64,000 bases of DNA from Rhododendron vialii. Its lineage: Eukaryota > Streptophyta > Magnoliopsida > Ericales > Ericaceae. The position numbers and the translations under genes were made by a program. The DNA is taken from assembly GCF_030253575.1 (NCBI RefSeq), contig NC_080561.1, positions 3,959,001 through 4,023,000 on the forward strand, given 5' to 3'. Shown here piece by piece: positions 47,673-59,879 of this stretch (its first letter is position 1; the number at the start of each line of letters is the position of its first letter). The notes under the pieces were generated by a model, which ran no database searches, was not told where the DNA came from, and worked only from the letters and a program-made list of their open reading frames with translations.

Positions 47673-48042
47673 TATGATTATATGCAACTAAGATGCATAC
47701 CATTGTGTGGATCGACATTGATTTCAAACGGTATATATTGCACCAATTGTTAGATTTTTTTATGGATGATTATAGTCTTAGGATGGGGTAATTAATGTTA
47801 CAAAAAAAAAAAATTGGATGGCAGGTGTTTGATTTTTCAAAAGGAGAAACTTGAGTATCGATTGGGTTCAATTCACCCCTCCATTCGTTCTTATTAGATT
47901 CTCTACATGCATTTGGTTTCCTTCAGCCACATGAATTCTATGTAGCATCACCTAGGACATCATGGAAAGTAAATTTTGGCTCGTTTAGTTGTATTCGGTT
48001 TATTTAACTGCTAATTGCTTTGTTTGATGCTATTTGTGACAG

Positions 48043-49643
48043 GATTGTCAATTGTCAGTCAGGCAAGTGAATCCTTGACAATATGTGGCCCAAATTCCTC
48101 AGGTCTTGTGCTCTGAGCTTTATTATGTAAATTTTTACCTTGATTATCTTGATTGCATGGTGAGATGAAGGTGGGAAATGGCAAAAATGATTTAAGGCAC
48201 ATACGTAATGGCGGTAATGATAACACTCCAGTTGTGCAGTTTTGAAACTCCAATTGTATGTAGAATCGTCAGATTACCCAGGTGGAAATGCGAATGAGTT
48301 TCGGATATAAGAATTGAACTGCAAATTTCTATACTGCATTTGACATAAATCGTTTTTTATTTTATTTTGCGTAATCTGCCACATCCGTGACCATGTAGCA
48401 CAATCCTTTTCTGTAACAATGACCGTTTTGTTGTATTAGCTTATCAATCACTGCACAATTGCAGTTCCTCCACCATGATATGCACTTGGACTTGTATCTA
48501 TGCACACACTCCCACATAAGCTGTTTTGTAGATAACTAGATAGTAGATACCGAGGTGGTAACCAGCCTATCTGATAGTGTGCTGTCATTCTCATCCCAAG
48601 TTTTACACTCTGGAAATTCTGAGATTTACTAGGTTTCACCTATGTACGTTGTATTTCAATTTTGTCATGTCATATTTCTGCTTGTGTTCAACTATTCCTT
48701 AATTTTCTTTGTGAGTTGTTGATATCAGGTTTCAGTTACGATTTAGCTTCTAAGTTTATGAAGGAAAACGGACTGAAGCATGTCACTTTTGGGACGGCGA
48801 ATGTAGCGTTAGAGGCAGCTCCTTTCTGCATCTTAATATATTTCATGATTTTGTTCAGCTATGCGATGCCTGCATCTTAAGTTCTTGATTTGGGTGGGGG
48901 AGCGGTCATGCTGATTTGGATCAGTTGAACAACTAGACAGGAGGGTAAGGTTATCAGATGTGTAGACATGTATGGTTGGATATTTTCCAGCAAATGTCAA
49001 GCAATAGAAGTTTACATGTAACAGGCAATAATGGTCTACGCTGAGTCGCTGACAACATTAATGTAGATAGTATAATATATGTTAAGTCTAATAGTTCCTG
49101 CTGGTATTGATGTTATCTGGCTTCTTCTTAATCTAGATGGGCATAGCTGATGCTATCGTGGACCTTGTGAGTAGCGGAACCACATTGCAAGAGTAATGTG
49201 GAGTAACATTGGAAAGAAATCGAAGGTGGAGTAATATTGGTAAGTCAGGTGAATTCACTTTTGACTTAACCAAGCATGTAAAACCAATCTTCGAGAATTT
49301 ATAAAAAAAAGGAGGGTCTTTGTTCTATCAAGTTAAAGTTGTCTGTACATGTTCTTACCTTGTGTTTAGGCTGTTCTTGTTGCTAGCAGGAAGTCCTGGA
49401 CCCAACGGAAAGGTGTATTGGACATCACTCATGAAATCCTTAAAAGATTGGAGGCACATTTGAGGGCAGCTGGCCAGCTTACGGTTTGCAGGAATTTGTT
49501 TCTTGTGTTATGGTTGCAGTTTTCCTTTACTGTCATTGTCTCACTCTGTCCATTTCAGGTTACTGCAAACATGAGGGGAACCAGTGCAGAGGAGGTGGCG
49601 GAACGAATACTGAGCCAAACATCATTGTCAGGGCTTGCAGGCG

Positions 49644-49715
<72 letters not shown>

Positions 49716-51110
49716 TGTGTGTGTGTGTGTGTGGAAGTGGTGCCAGTGGACCAACATTGCTTGTTGGATAAAAAAAAGTTAAAAAAAGTTAGGTAGGGTG
49801 TCTGGACGTCCCCTTGAATTGAATGGACCCATAATTACATGAAATGGGCCACTAAAGGAAATTGGCGGGTTTTATCGTCTTTACTAGTGCATGAGATTGT
49901 TTTAATCTCCATGTGTTAGACCCGTTGTCATACCAGACATGCCAAGGTTTTCCAAATGTAGGTTGTTGAACACTTCACTCGATGATCTGGTCAATCACAT
50001 AGGAGGATTTTTGAACACTTCACTCGAGTGTTAAGCCTAATAATTTCATCTCGGGAGCAAAACCTTGTACTTGAATGGAGTGATTTTTGAATTTCCCTTG
50101 TGAATTTTGCGTGAGGTGAGGGAGGCTACAATTGAAGTGATGGATATTTCTGTGAAACTGGTTATTTGGATTGAATTCTTAAGAAAATGAATTCAAGCAG
50201 CTACTTTCAGTGAATTTCCACCTATTGACCTTGCCACCTTGTCAACCAAGCTATGTATTTTATTGTTAAGTGTTGATGTTGGTCTTTTCGATTTTAAGAA
50301 TTGCATTGACCCTTTCATGTTTGTACATGCAGGGACCCACCGTAAGTCCGGTTTTTTGCAAACGTGATGGGAGAATAGCAGCAGATTACTATGCGATAGT
50401 CATGTGTACCCAAAAAGTTGCTTTATAAGTCTGTTCAACAACTGAGAGCAGTAAGACAATTTTCTTTCTTTACTATGCCATAGCCATCTGTCTAACCCAA
50501 ACTTCTGCGACCAACCCTGGGTTACAATTTTTCGTGGCAGGTGATTTTTTACATGAAGTTTCCTAAGGCACCTCCCAGCAGCCTCGATAACATTCTATCC
50601 AAAAATGCAAGTTTGAGTCTCCTCAACCCCTTGTAAAAGGAAGGGCATAAGAATTTAATGGATCGATGAAGACTCAAAAGTACGATTTGGGAACTACTTG
50701 TATAATTTCTGGCTCAGCAGGCCTGGAGTTTCAGTGATTCGCAGCTTGTCAATGGTTTTCTAGCAAAAAAACATGATTCAGGCAAAAAATGCCCGGAAAA
50801 TGGTTAGTTTTATTTGAACTCATTGTTTTCCGTTCTATGCTGTTCACAATGATTGGTTCTGAATCTTCACCGTTACCTCCTTTGGGATCAAGGTTTACAT
50901 TTCAGGACTGCAGCTTCATCTTTCTTAGCTTTTCCGTTTTTCCTGTATCTTCGTGAAAATCTGGGAATATCATAAATGGCTTTTTGGAACTAATTGCTTG
51001 ACTATTTTTGTAATGCAGATCGGAGGCAGTGGAGTTCTTGTTCTCCTCTGACATACATTTTTGATGAAGAACCCTCTCGATGCCGCGAACTCCTTTCAAA
51101 ACATGACATG
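48043..51110 (+). pseudogene. HISN1: ATP phosphoribosyltransferase (HISN1) pseudogene, copy B
   Basis: The blocks are as in copy A: 48043-48102 (DCQLSVRQVNP, stop, QYVAQIPQ), about 48750-48822 (KFMKENGLKHVTFGTANVAL), 49137 to about 49235 (MGIADAI), 49370-49483 ([20 protein letters not shown] and on), 49559 to about 49640 ([20 protein letters not shown]), 50333 to about 50455 (GPTVSPVFCKRDGRIAADYY) and 51019 to about 51104 (IGGSGVLVLL; YIFDEEPSRCRELLS). Like copy A it lacks the transit peptide and the central exons. It shares with A the frame break just before YIFDEEP but has its own stop in the first block, and a (TC)n tract follows the fifth block. Copy A lacks the LSQTSLSGL end of that block, so the two decayed partly independently. 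Non-functional. Confidence 0.85.
49651..49733. repeat. (TC)n(GT)n compound microsatellite
   Basis: About 30 TC units then a GT run. It sits inside the HISN1 copy B intron position and is absent from copy A. Confidence 0.9.
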
Positions 51111-51360
51111 TACTAGTCTTTTGGGGATGCCTTGGGTGGTTTTTGCATTCTATAGCATTAGCGTATCGATCGAAGAACTCCTTTAGCTAGTGTAAGAAGG
51201 CAATTCAGCTTTGAATTTTTTCTAGTTTAAAAATCTCTGAGCTTGTTCCCTCTCCCTTATGGGCCCCCTCCTGTTGTAATCATTACATTTGGAATGCTAT
51301 TAATTTTTTTTTTGGAATAAGTTAATTTTTTCCCCTGGAATAAGAAGTTGTCATAGATTG

Positions 51361-51361
<1 letters not shown>

Positions 51362-51424
<63 letters not shown>
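51362..51424. repeat. (TC)n(CA)n microsatellite, unit B
   Basis: TC run of about 23 units followed by CA. It corresponds to the tract at 31690-31762 in unit A. Confidence 0.9.
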
Positions 51425-51426
<2 letters not shown>

Positions 51427-51431
51427 ACTAA

Positions 51432-51600
51432 CCAATGAGCTCTTAGCGCAGTTGGTACACCTCCTTCAGTGGACGCATGGTTGAGTCCCGTGAGGGACAG
51501 TTTGGGGTTGAGGGTTATGAACAGCTTTTGAATTCTATGTGGACTAACATACTAACACTCCGTTAATCCTCGATGTATACAATTAATATTGACACAATAT
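51432..51600 (+). mobile_element. tRNA-derived SINE, unit B copy
   Basis: The head has an A box in CTTAGCGCAGTTGGTACA and a B-box region CATGGTTGAGTCCCGTGAGG, with the spacing of a tRNA promoter. A tRNA-unrelated body follows (GGGTTGAGGGTTATGAACAG, ACTAACATACTAACAC), ending in a GATGTATACAATTAATATTG tail before TA/CA repeats. About 165 bp. The unit A copy (31795-32300) is the same insertion, so it predates the duplication. Confidence 0.75.
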
Positions 51601-51739
51601 ATATATATATACACACACACATATACATCACACCCCTACCTCTCTTTCTGTTTCCCCTTTGTCTTCTCTTTTTTGTTTCTCCTCTTTTTTGTTTCTCCTT
51701 TATCCTTCTCCTCCTCAGTCCTCCTGGGCATTCCCTCCA

Positions 51740-52062
51740 AAACCACTCTATTGCTTCTGCTTTGAGCACTCTGCTAGTTGCTTATTTATTCGAAGCGATT
51801 ATTGGCGGTCAAGTGGTTTTGGAGTGGGGTTTCTTGACAACATTGTTACGATAATCACAATTTGTGTATTCCAGGTAATTGACAAACGATGCGCTGCAAC
51901 CACAATAGCGCAATCCATGAGCAGTGCAATGGCAATTTCCATTTTGTGGAAACTCAAGATATGGCAAAATGGACTGGAATTACCTAATACATTCACCCAA
52001 CGTTGCGGGTATCCAAGTCAAACGCAGTCGGAGAGTAGTTATCTTTTATATAAAGGACAAGC
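51740..52062 (+). other. Module M, copy in unit B (unidentified gene remnant?)
   Basis: Matches 32400-32710. It reads IASALSTLLVAYLFEAIIGG and WGFLTTLL, then after an apparent splice acceptor KRCAATTIAQSMSSAMAISI and LKIWQNGLELPNTF. The two parts are in different frames with a stop between. No family was recognised. The partial copy at 20926-21112 shows that M preceded a defensin-like gene in at least three places. Confidence 0.45.
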
Positions 52063-52265
52063 AAAAAGTTCTTCACTTGCTCGAATAAATCCATTCTAAA
52101 CTCTGATAGTTTTCACTAGGAGAGAAAACAACTAACAAAAGAAATAACATAGATCCAAAAGCATTAGTTTTAAATGCAAAACTGAAAAACATAATCTAAA
52201 AACTTTGATGTAGATGTAACAACGATGAAACACTAATTCAAAACTAAATAAGTTGCACCGAATGC

Positions 52266-52345
52266 CTAGTTTCTAATTGGCGGGCAAGGATGAAAACAAT
52301 AACACTGAGACCCTGAGCAATATCCACGACCACCACACTGGGATT
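52266..52345 (-). pseudogene. Defensin-like peptide fragment (unit B)
   Basis: Only the last 26 or so codons of exon 2 remain (QCGGRGYCSGSQCYCFHPCP, ending PPIRN then stop). Homology ends abruptly at 52345, where unrelated sequence begins. This marks the right edge of unit B. Confidence 0.7.
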
Positions 52346-52822
52346 GAAAGAACTGTAAGCAAAGAGGCAAAGTTTGGAGAGTTATATTTCCGAAGTACCA
52401 AAAAAAATTTTAAAAAAAAAGGGTTTGGAGCGTTCAATGGTAAATATGTGCATTATCATTGTTGCTGATACACCTGTGGCCAAAAAATGTGATTGATAGG
52501 TAGTACTTTTTTGTAGTAACTAATCTACCTAATAAAACACAAGGGTGTCGGGACCACACAAATACAAATTGAAAGAATGACGCGTTGGAAAGGTCAGGTG
52601 AGACCCTTCTCCGGGCTTCTGTTATCGCCGAGCCTGGGCTACAAGGCACTAGGACCTCCTTCGGCGTAGCCTCGGTCAACATCCGTCGGATACGTGGTCC
52701 ATGACATTTGGTTCGGCCTACTACACCTACTAACTTTAAAAAATAGATACTTATTAAGGGAGATTTCAAAATAAAATACTAAACTCTAAAAAATGAATGG
52801 AGGGAGTAGTAAGTAAGTAATA
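52346..52822. other. Unrelated sequence with a half Stowaway
   Basis: No gene is supported. Positions about 52727-52807 (TTAAGGGAGATTTCAAAAT to GGAGGGAGTA) are the right half of a Stowaway-type element without its left end. Confidence 0.45.
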
Positions 52823-53033
52823 CTCCCTTTGTCCCTAAATAAGTGTTCCGTACGCAAAATTAAGCTTTACAAAACATGCATATTTTTATTAAAAATTTTA
52901 ATTTTTTTTCACAATCATAGAACTCATTGCTATCTATTGATTTGTGAAAAAAATTAATTTTTTGAATAAAACAAATGTATTTTTTTGAAGTCCTAATTTT
53001 ACGTGCCGAACACTTATTTAGAGACGGAAGGAG
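52823..53033. mobile_element. Stowaway MITE
   Basis: The ends are CTCCCTTTGTCCCTAAATAAG and CTTATTTAGAGACGGAAGGAG, with TA at 52821-52822 and 53034-53035; 211 bp, non-coding. Confidence 0.85.
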
Positions 53034-53370
53034 TAGGGTACTAACTACTCCAATACTAAGAGAGACAAAAGGAAGAGGACCCACTAATACTAAGAGAGAC
53101 AAAAAGAAGAGGACACAAAGATGGGGCAAATAGTCCCACTTAGTGCGCTGGTAGATAGTACTGGCTTGAGTAGTATTCATTCACGTGGGCCTTCTCCTAA
53201 CGTTTTGTGGTCTTTGTGTAATTGTCTCTTTTATTTTCCTCCTCTCATTTCTCTGCGTGTCAATTGATTTTAACCACCCCAGTGTTCGATATTAATCTCC
53301 TTAAGTCAAATACAACTGTGCGTGGGTCCGACCACAAGGACATGTGAGACCCACTAAAAACAAAGCTAAA

Positions 53371-53469
53371 TGATTTTGTCACTCTATTTTTTGTTGACGC
53401 CACTCTTCTGCAAGTGTATTTTTCACTTGCAGGAAAGTGGTGTTAACAAAAAATAGAGTGGCAAAATCA
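53371..53469. repeat. Short inverted repeat / hairpin upstream of the LIN-like gene
   Basis: Arms of about 45 nt (TGATTTTGTCACTCTATTTT ... CTGCAAGTG and its near complement CACTTGCAGG ... GGCAAAATCA) surround a TATTTTT loop. A transcript would form a long, almost unbroken stem of miRNA-precursor size, but a tiny MITE is an equally good explanation. It lies about 420 bp before the LIN-like start codon. Confidence 0.65.
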
Positions 53470-53887
53470 GCAGCCTACTTAAATCAATTTTCTCCAACAT
53501 TTTTTTCTGATCACATGCTGACATGGTGTTCTTGGCCTCTTAAATAATTTGTCATTCGTCGAGGCTTCCAAACGACGATGACTGTATGTACCGAAATAAG
53601 TTCAGAACTAGTTTTGGATTGACCACATGGTCCACACACACTGAACCGGCCATCCCGGTCCAAACCGATTTGCAAACAGAAAAACTACTCCAAATGGTTA
53701 AAAAGGTTAGTGGGAAAACAAAAAGGAAAATACCAAAACCAATCTTTGTCCTCATTCCTCTGTCTCTTCATCACCACCTGTTGCTCTTTCTTCCTCCCAA
53801 CAGCTGTTATCTTTGTACCTTTGAAAGAATGTTTCTGGCTCATATTTTCCTTTATCATCACAATCTCTAAAACCCATCAGAAAAGGA

Positions 53888-56848
53888 ATGGCATCTCTTC
53901 AAGAATTGCTGTCAGAGGAAGGATTCGAGAAAGGAAAATTCCTCAAAAACCAAAGACGAGTAAGATTCAGAGACAGAAACAAAAGACCAGAAAATGAGTT
54001 CATTACCTTGCCTATATACATTTGCCATGACAAGAGAAGCTTTGATAGCTCCAAGCACAAGGCATTAGAGAGAATTTTGCCAAATGGGCATTCAGTAATT
54101 TCATCCAACAGAAGGAGTTCATCAGATTCTAAGAGTGTTGGTTCAAGGAAAGATGAACCAGCAATTGATGAAGTTGCCATTAGAGCAATTGTTTCCATTT
54201 TGAGTGGCTACATCGGAAGGTACTTAAAAGATGAAACTTTTCGCGAATCTATTAAGAGAAAGTGCTATTCTTGTTTGGAAAGAAGGAATAATGAAGATTT
54301 GGACGATGGGATTTTTGCAAACATGGAACTAGGTATTGAGAGTACTGAGATATTGGTTGAAAACCCAAGGAGTAAGAGTGCATTAATGACGAAGTCATTG
54401 AGGAACTCAATTAGGCTTTTGAGCAGTGTTTCTGGTTCTACTCGTGGAAAACCAAATTCCCACTTCTCTGCTTGTGCACAGCTCTACTTATCAATAGTGT
54501 ATAAGCTTGAGAAAAATGATGAGGTTTCCTCAAGTCATTTGCTTCAAGTTTTCTGTGATTCCCCGTTTATTGCTCGAACGCACTTGCTTCTTGAACTCTG
54601 GGAGCATTTTTTTCTTCCCCACCTTCTGCATATCAAGATTTGGTATAATAAAGAACAAGAGTTTCTATCGAACTTTGAGTATTTTGATAAAGAGAAGAAG
54701 ATGAAGGACTTGAGCAAGGCTTATAATGATCAAATGGACATGGGAACTACTCAGTTTGCTTTGTACTATATGGAATGGCTTAAAGTTGGTGCTCAAGCCC
54801 CTCCTGTTCCTACTGTGCCTTTGCCTTCTGGAACCAGTTATGGATTTTCAAGGAGGAGATCATTAGATTCGTTTACTTCCCGTTCATCCGTCAATAAATC
54901 ATTGTAAGTTTTTAAGATTGACTTGCTCTTTTGTCTAGATAGTGTATGAAAAATTTATCTAAAGTTTATGCATGTGTTTTCGGTATTTTTTTCCTTTAAT
55001 TTTGGAAGATATAGAACTGTTTTTGGCTCCACACGGGTCGAGAGGAGGTCTATGGAACTGGATAACAGAAGTCGAGGTTCGATAAATCCATGGGATCTTG
55101 AGGAAGCAGATAAAAAAGCGTGCACACATGAAGATAATGTCAAGCAACATTGTCATCCTAAAGTGGGTACCTATTTCATCTCAAAATATGTTGGTTTTGA
55201 TATGACCATAGGGAAATTTTACCAATTTTTTAACCTCTTTTCAAACCTTGACAGGACAGAACTATGTCACATAGAAGATTATCAAGACAAAACTGTAGAA
55301 ACACGAAATCTGAATTGTGGCCTCAGACACATAAGTCAGACTCTTTTCGGTGTTTTACCTGCAAAAATGAACCAACACAATGCTTGGTGCATGACAATCG
55401 TATGGGGATAAATGACCTAATTATGACAGGAAAAACACATGTTCCTCCTAGTGATCTCAAAAGGGCAATAACGACCATTTGCTCTTCAGAGAGCCTAGCC
55501 GACTGTGAAATGGCAATCCGTGTGATCACCCAAACTTGGCTTGATTCACATGGAGATCCCAGCATTGAGAAAACGTTGTCAAATGCACAAGTAATGGAGG
55601 GAATGCTACAGGTTTTGTTCATTTCCAATGATGATGAGGTTCTAGAATTGACTATCTCAATGTTAGCAGAATTTATAATGAGGAATGACGCTAATAGGCA
55701 CATTATACTAGATTCAGATCCGCAGCTTGTTATCGTCATGAGATTACTGAGGAGTAGCAGTCTGTTTCTAAAAGCAGCTATTCTTCTTTATCTAGTGAAG
55801 CCAAAGGCAAAACAGATGACATCAATCGAGTGGATTCCACTAGTGCTTCGAGTGTTGGAGTTTGGAGATCAGTTGCAAACTTTATTAGCAGTTCAGTGCA
55901 GTCCACAAGAGGCTGCCTATTACTTTTTGAATCAACTTGTTACTGGTTTTGGCGAAGACAAGAATTTTGAGAATGCTAGGCAAGTTGTTTCTATTGGGGG
56001 GTTGAGCGCGTTGGTGAAAAGGATGGAGAGTGGGCATGTTAGTGAGAAGACTAAAGCTGCTTCAATTATTTTCTGTTGCATTCATGCTGATGGAAGCTGC
56101 CGGCACTATTTAGCCACAAATCTGAACACGGGTCCTATTCTTGAATTACTTGCTTCGGGAAAAGAGAGGAATTCTCAATCGCTTGCTTTTGCGCTGCTAA
56201 CTGAGTTGCTATGCCTTAATCGGTATAATTTTTATTGTTTACATGAGTTCAATACTTTCATTTTTCATTTCATTACCCAATTATCCTTGATCCAAATACA
56301 GCTTAGCATCTCATTGTTATATTAGTAAAGCGGAATTATATATGACAGAAGGACACAGGCGATAAGATTCTTACATGGTTTACAAAGTGGATGGGGAAGC
56401 TTGAACACCATGCATATCTTGTTTGTCAATCTGCAAAAGGCTCGAGTTGAGGAGCGACCATTGCTTGCAGCCGTATTGCTACAGCTTGATCTTCTGGTAA
56501 TTTTATTCCCAGGAATATATGAGTGCATAAAACTCTGATACTCTGATTGATAACAAAAATATTTCAGCTTCAACAATTTACAAAAAGGAACAATAAATAA
56601 ATCAAAAGGTAAATGTCATCAGGAAACGGAACTGATCAAATATTGTCTTATACATTTCGAATGCGCGTTGACATAGCTTTTGTTATGATGCGTTCCTTGA
56701 TTCATTGTGCTTTTGCCATATTGTGTTGTCTTCATCAGAAAAGCTGGATTCCTGTGTTTGTTTTAGTCTCTTAGGAAACAGAAACGTTTCATCTATTTCA
56801 ATGGAAAAAAAGATTGTAACTTCGGCTCTCATTGTTTGGGGTGGTGAA

Positions 56849-56932
<84 letters not shown>

Positions 56933-59280
56933 TACATTAATGTGTGTCCCACTTCGAAGTTTCTATGGTCGTGCTGGAACATTTTTATCAGAGTTCAAAG
57001 CTCTGTTTTTAAGAACTCACCAAACACCCAAAAACAGAAGTACAAAAATTATTTTACATGTAAAAGATTTTGCATGAAAATGTTTTCTTGTTTGTAAAAT
57101 ATTTTATTTAATGTCAAAACAAAGGGCCTTGCTCAAACAAATGGTTTACGAGAGGGAGATCCTTATCTAGTAGCAGTTATGTTGCAGGGAGATCCTCTGA
57201 AGTGCAGTGTATACAGACAAGAAGCAGTAGAGGCAATAACTGCAGCTTTGGATTGTCAAGTGTGTAGTGAATTAGTCCAAGAACAATCAGCCAGAGCTCT
57301 ATTAATGTTGGGAGGACATTTTTCTTACACAGGAGAAGCGACAACAGAAAAATGGCTTTTGAAAGAAGCTGGTTTTGATGAGAACTCAGATGATTCATTC
57401 CAGGGAAAGGATATTATTGTTGCAGAGTTGATGAATTCGGTAATTTTTCCTTATTGCTAGAAAGATCAGAATATTCTCGTAGTTATTATCAGAATCTATA
57501 GATTAGAGTTTGAAAATGTCTGAAGTTGGTGTCTCAATTGATTGCTAACTAGTAGGAACAAAAGGCCTAATCCATGAAGTGAAAGCTTCGACTTATGTTA
57601 AACGAAGAGGATTTCAATTTAATATAACTTCTAATTTTTATCTGCATTCTGCACTAAGATTCAGTAGGTCTCCGAATCATGGACTACTTCTCAAGTGTTT
57701 TCATTTGCTTTACCTTTAGTCAGTTTCTGAAATCAGGTCTGTTCACTGTTTGGTAGTGCTTCCAGTTTTCGTTTCCATTTTCTTGTTGCGGAAATAAAAT
57801 CAATGAACAGTGTGAATGCACGTGCAAAAACAGACTACAAATTTGTAAGCTTTTTTTTTCTTGTGCTCTTCATTTGCTTACTTCACAAGTTTTGGATGGG
57901 AATGTCATCTAAATCTTCATATCAAGAGCAATAGACATAATAACATAGACATGTAACATGACACCAATGCTGACATGTAAAATTTCAAAAATTGTAGGAT
58001 GTCTCACATGGGGGACACATGCAATATGTTAGGGTAAACAAATATTGTATGCCATTTGTAATGAAACGATCATAACAAAATATAATGTAACACTACTTAG
58101 TGAAGTCTAAAGGAGGAGAATATGTAAGAAACAATACTTGTATTCTTTCATGTGTATCTAATTCATAGGCATATTCTTGAAGCGTATGAAGCTTATTTGA
58201 GTTTAGAAAGTTCTACAAAATAGCAGGGTACCTTCTTTAGAGGTGTCTGTGCTTCCCAGTTCAACTCTTCAAGTCTTCAAGGAATGTAAAGGAATCTCAA
58301 TCTCAGTTATAACTTTTCCCCTACAATCCTATATGTTGTATGACAATGGTGCAGAATGAAGAGGACGAAGAAATGCAAAATTGGCATAGGAAAGCAGCTA
58401 TAGTCTTGCTTACAAGCGGCAAGAAGAGATTCCTATCTGCACTTTCTGATTCCATAGCAAATGGTATTCCGTGTTTGGCACGAGCAAGCCTAGTCACTCT
58501 GTCATGGATCTGCAGTAATCTCCATTCGGTTAGCGATGAAAATCTTCAATTGGAAGCATGCTCAACCATTGTTCCATGTTTGATCGAATCGTTGAATCAT
58601 GACAGAGCTCCTGAGGAAAGGGTGCTTGCTTCGTTCACTTTGCTAGCTCTCATAAAGAGTTCAGGTAAACTTTCTTTTGGATCTTCATTAAGCAATAAAG
58701 AAGAGCTTGAACGAAAATAAATTTTCTTGGTATAAGTCTACCTTCAGAATTGGGAAACATCAGTAGCAAATAAACTTCATAAAAAGTTGCCTGCAAAATG
58801 TAGTGCAATCGAATGCTTCCTTTTAGACACCAAAGGGGTACTCCACATTTGTTTTACTAATCTAAAGTTAGATTTCCAGGAAAACCCTCAACAGTGATGT
58901 TATTTTTTCACTCATATATTGATATAAGCCAATACTCATATTTGGGAAGTTATTGGATCTGGATTTTGTCACCAGAGAGTGGTGTTTGGTCACTTTAAAG
59001 AACATGAACCAAATAAGCATGTTTGGCGTCATTTCTCCTAACAAGGGTTGAGTAAAGATGTGGTGGTAACTTTTTCTTGACGAGTTTTGGACGATAACTT
59101 TCTCTTACAGGATGTTTTTCTGAAATCTCATTCGCGGATAAAGGGCTGATGGACCATCTTTGGAATCTATCCCAACTGACATGGACTGCTAAAGAGCTCA
59201 TTTCAATCATCACAAGCAGTTCGAGGCATCAGTTTCTCGAGTTTGGAAATCTACCTAATGAAACTCAGATTCATCAGTAG
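53888..59280 (+). CDS. LIN/CERBERUS-like ARM-repeat protein (no U-box seen)
   Basis: Seven exons join in frame: 53888-54903, 55009-55162, 55255-56222, 56349-56496, 57188-57439, 58355-58664 and 59111-59280, giving 1005 residues. The sequence matches the plant family annotated as 'putative E3 ubiquitin-protein ligase LIN'. The N-terminal conserved region includes MASLQELLSEEGFEKGKFL and IWYNKEQEFLSNFEYFDKEK. A helical ARM-like region from about residue 430 on includes VEERPLLAAVLLQLDLLGDP and ARALLMLGGHFSYTGEATTE. LIN/CERBERUS, needed for rhizobial infection in legumes, has a U-box and C-terminal WD40 repeats. Neither is visible here: no CPI...DPV U-box core, and the protein ends at NETQIHQ. 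It is thus better called a LIN-like ARM protein; ligase activity is doubtful. Intron 4 holds a (TC)n(CA)n tract and intron 5 is 915 bp. It lies between units B and C of the duplicated array, and no disruption is seen. Confidence 0.85.
56852..56931. repeat. (TC)n(CA)n microsatellite in LIN-like intron 4
   Basis: About 28 TC units followed by about 11 CA units, wholly intronic. Confidence 0.9.
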
Positions 59281-59879
59281 AACTCAATTCTTTCTCGATG
59301 CTTGAAAGTCTTCTTGCCCTAGATATATTAAATAATAAATCTTCACCCAATCTGTCAACTGCGGCTTTTTCCACCTTCCTCCTCTAATCTTGTGTGTGCC
59401 TGTGTGTGTGTGTGTGCCTGTGTGTGCGAGGGGTGTTTAAGTACATATAGTGCAGAGTTTCTCTAGGCCGCATTTTCCTTTAAAGCATGGATTTGTTCTC
59501 TGTAAGTAAAGAGATTATTGTCCTTATGAAATTGATCACTATTGCTTCCACGTTATGCTGCAGCCATTTTCATTTACATCTTCTCTTTGAAGTAAAGTCC
59601 AAATATACTTCAATGGTTGAGTAGATTCAAAAGAATAAAGTTTCTGGTGCAATAACATAAACATGCCGAAGATTGGCTGCAATTTGCTTCTCAAAAGATA
59701 TACCCATAAGGCAAGTGTGATTGTGAAACTATGTTAAGGAAGGATCAGAGAGATATAGGATAAAGAATGGAAAGAATTGAGAGATATAGGATAAACATGC
59801 CGAAGATTGGCTGCAATTTGCTTCTCAAAGATATACACACACACAAAAGAGCTTTCGCAGAGTCACAAAATGTTAGAAT
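59281..59879. other. 3' region of the LIN-like gene and junction with unit C
   Basis: A probable 3' UTR with a GT-rich run (about 59395-59430). ACATGCCGAAGATTGGCTGC with its flank occurs twice (about 59662-59700 and 59794-59832), a local direct duplication. ACACAAAAGAGCTTTCGC (about 59837) is a short displaced piece of the defensin-like intron and marks the left edge of unit C. Confidence 0.5.
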
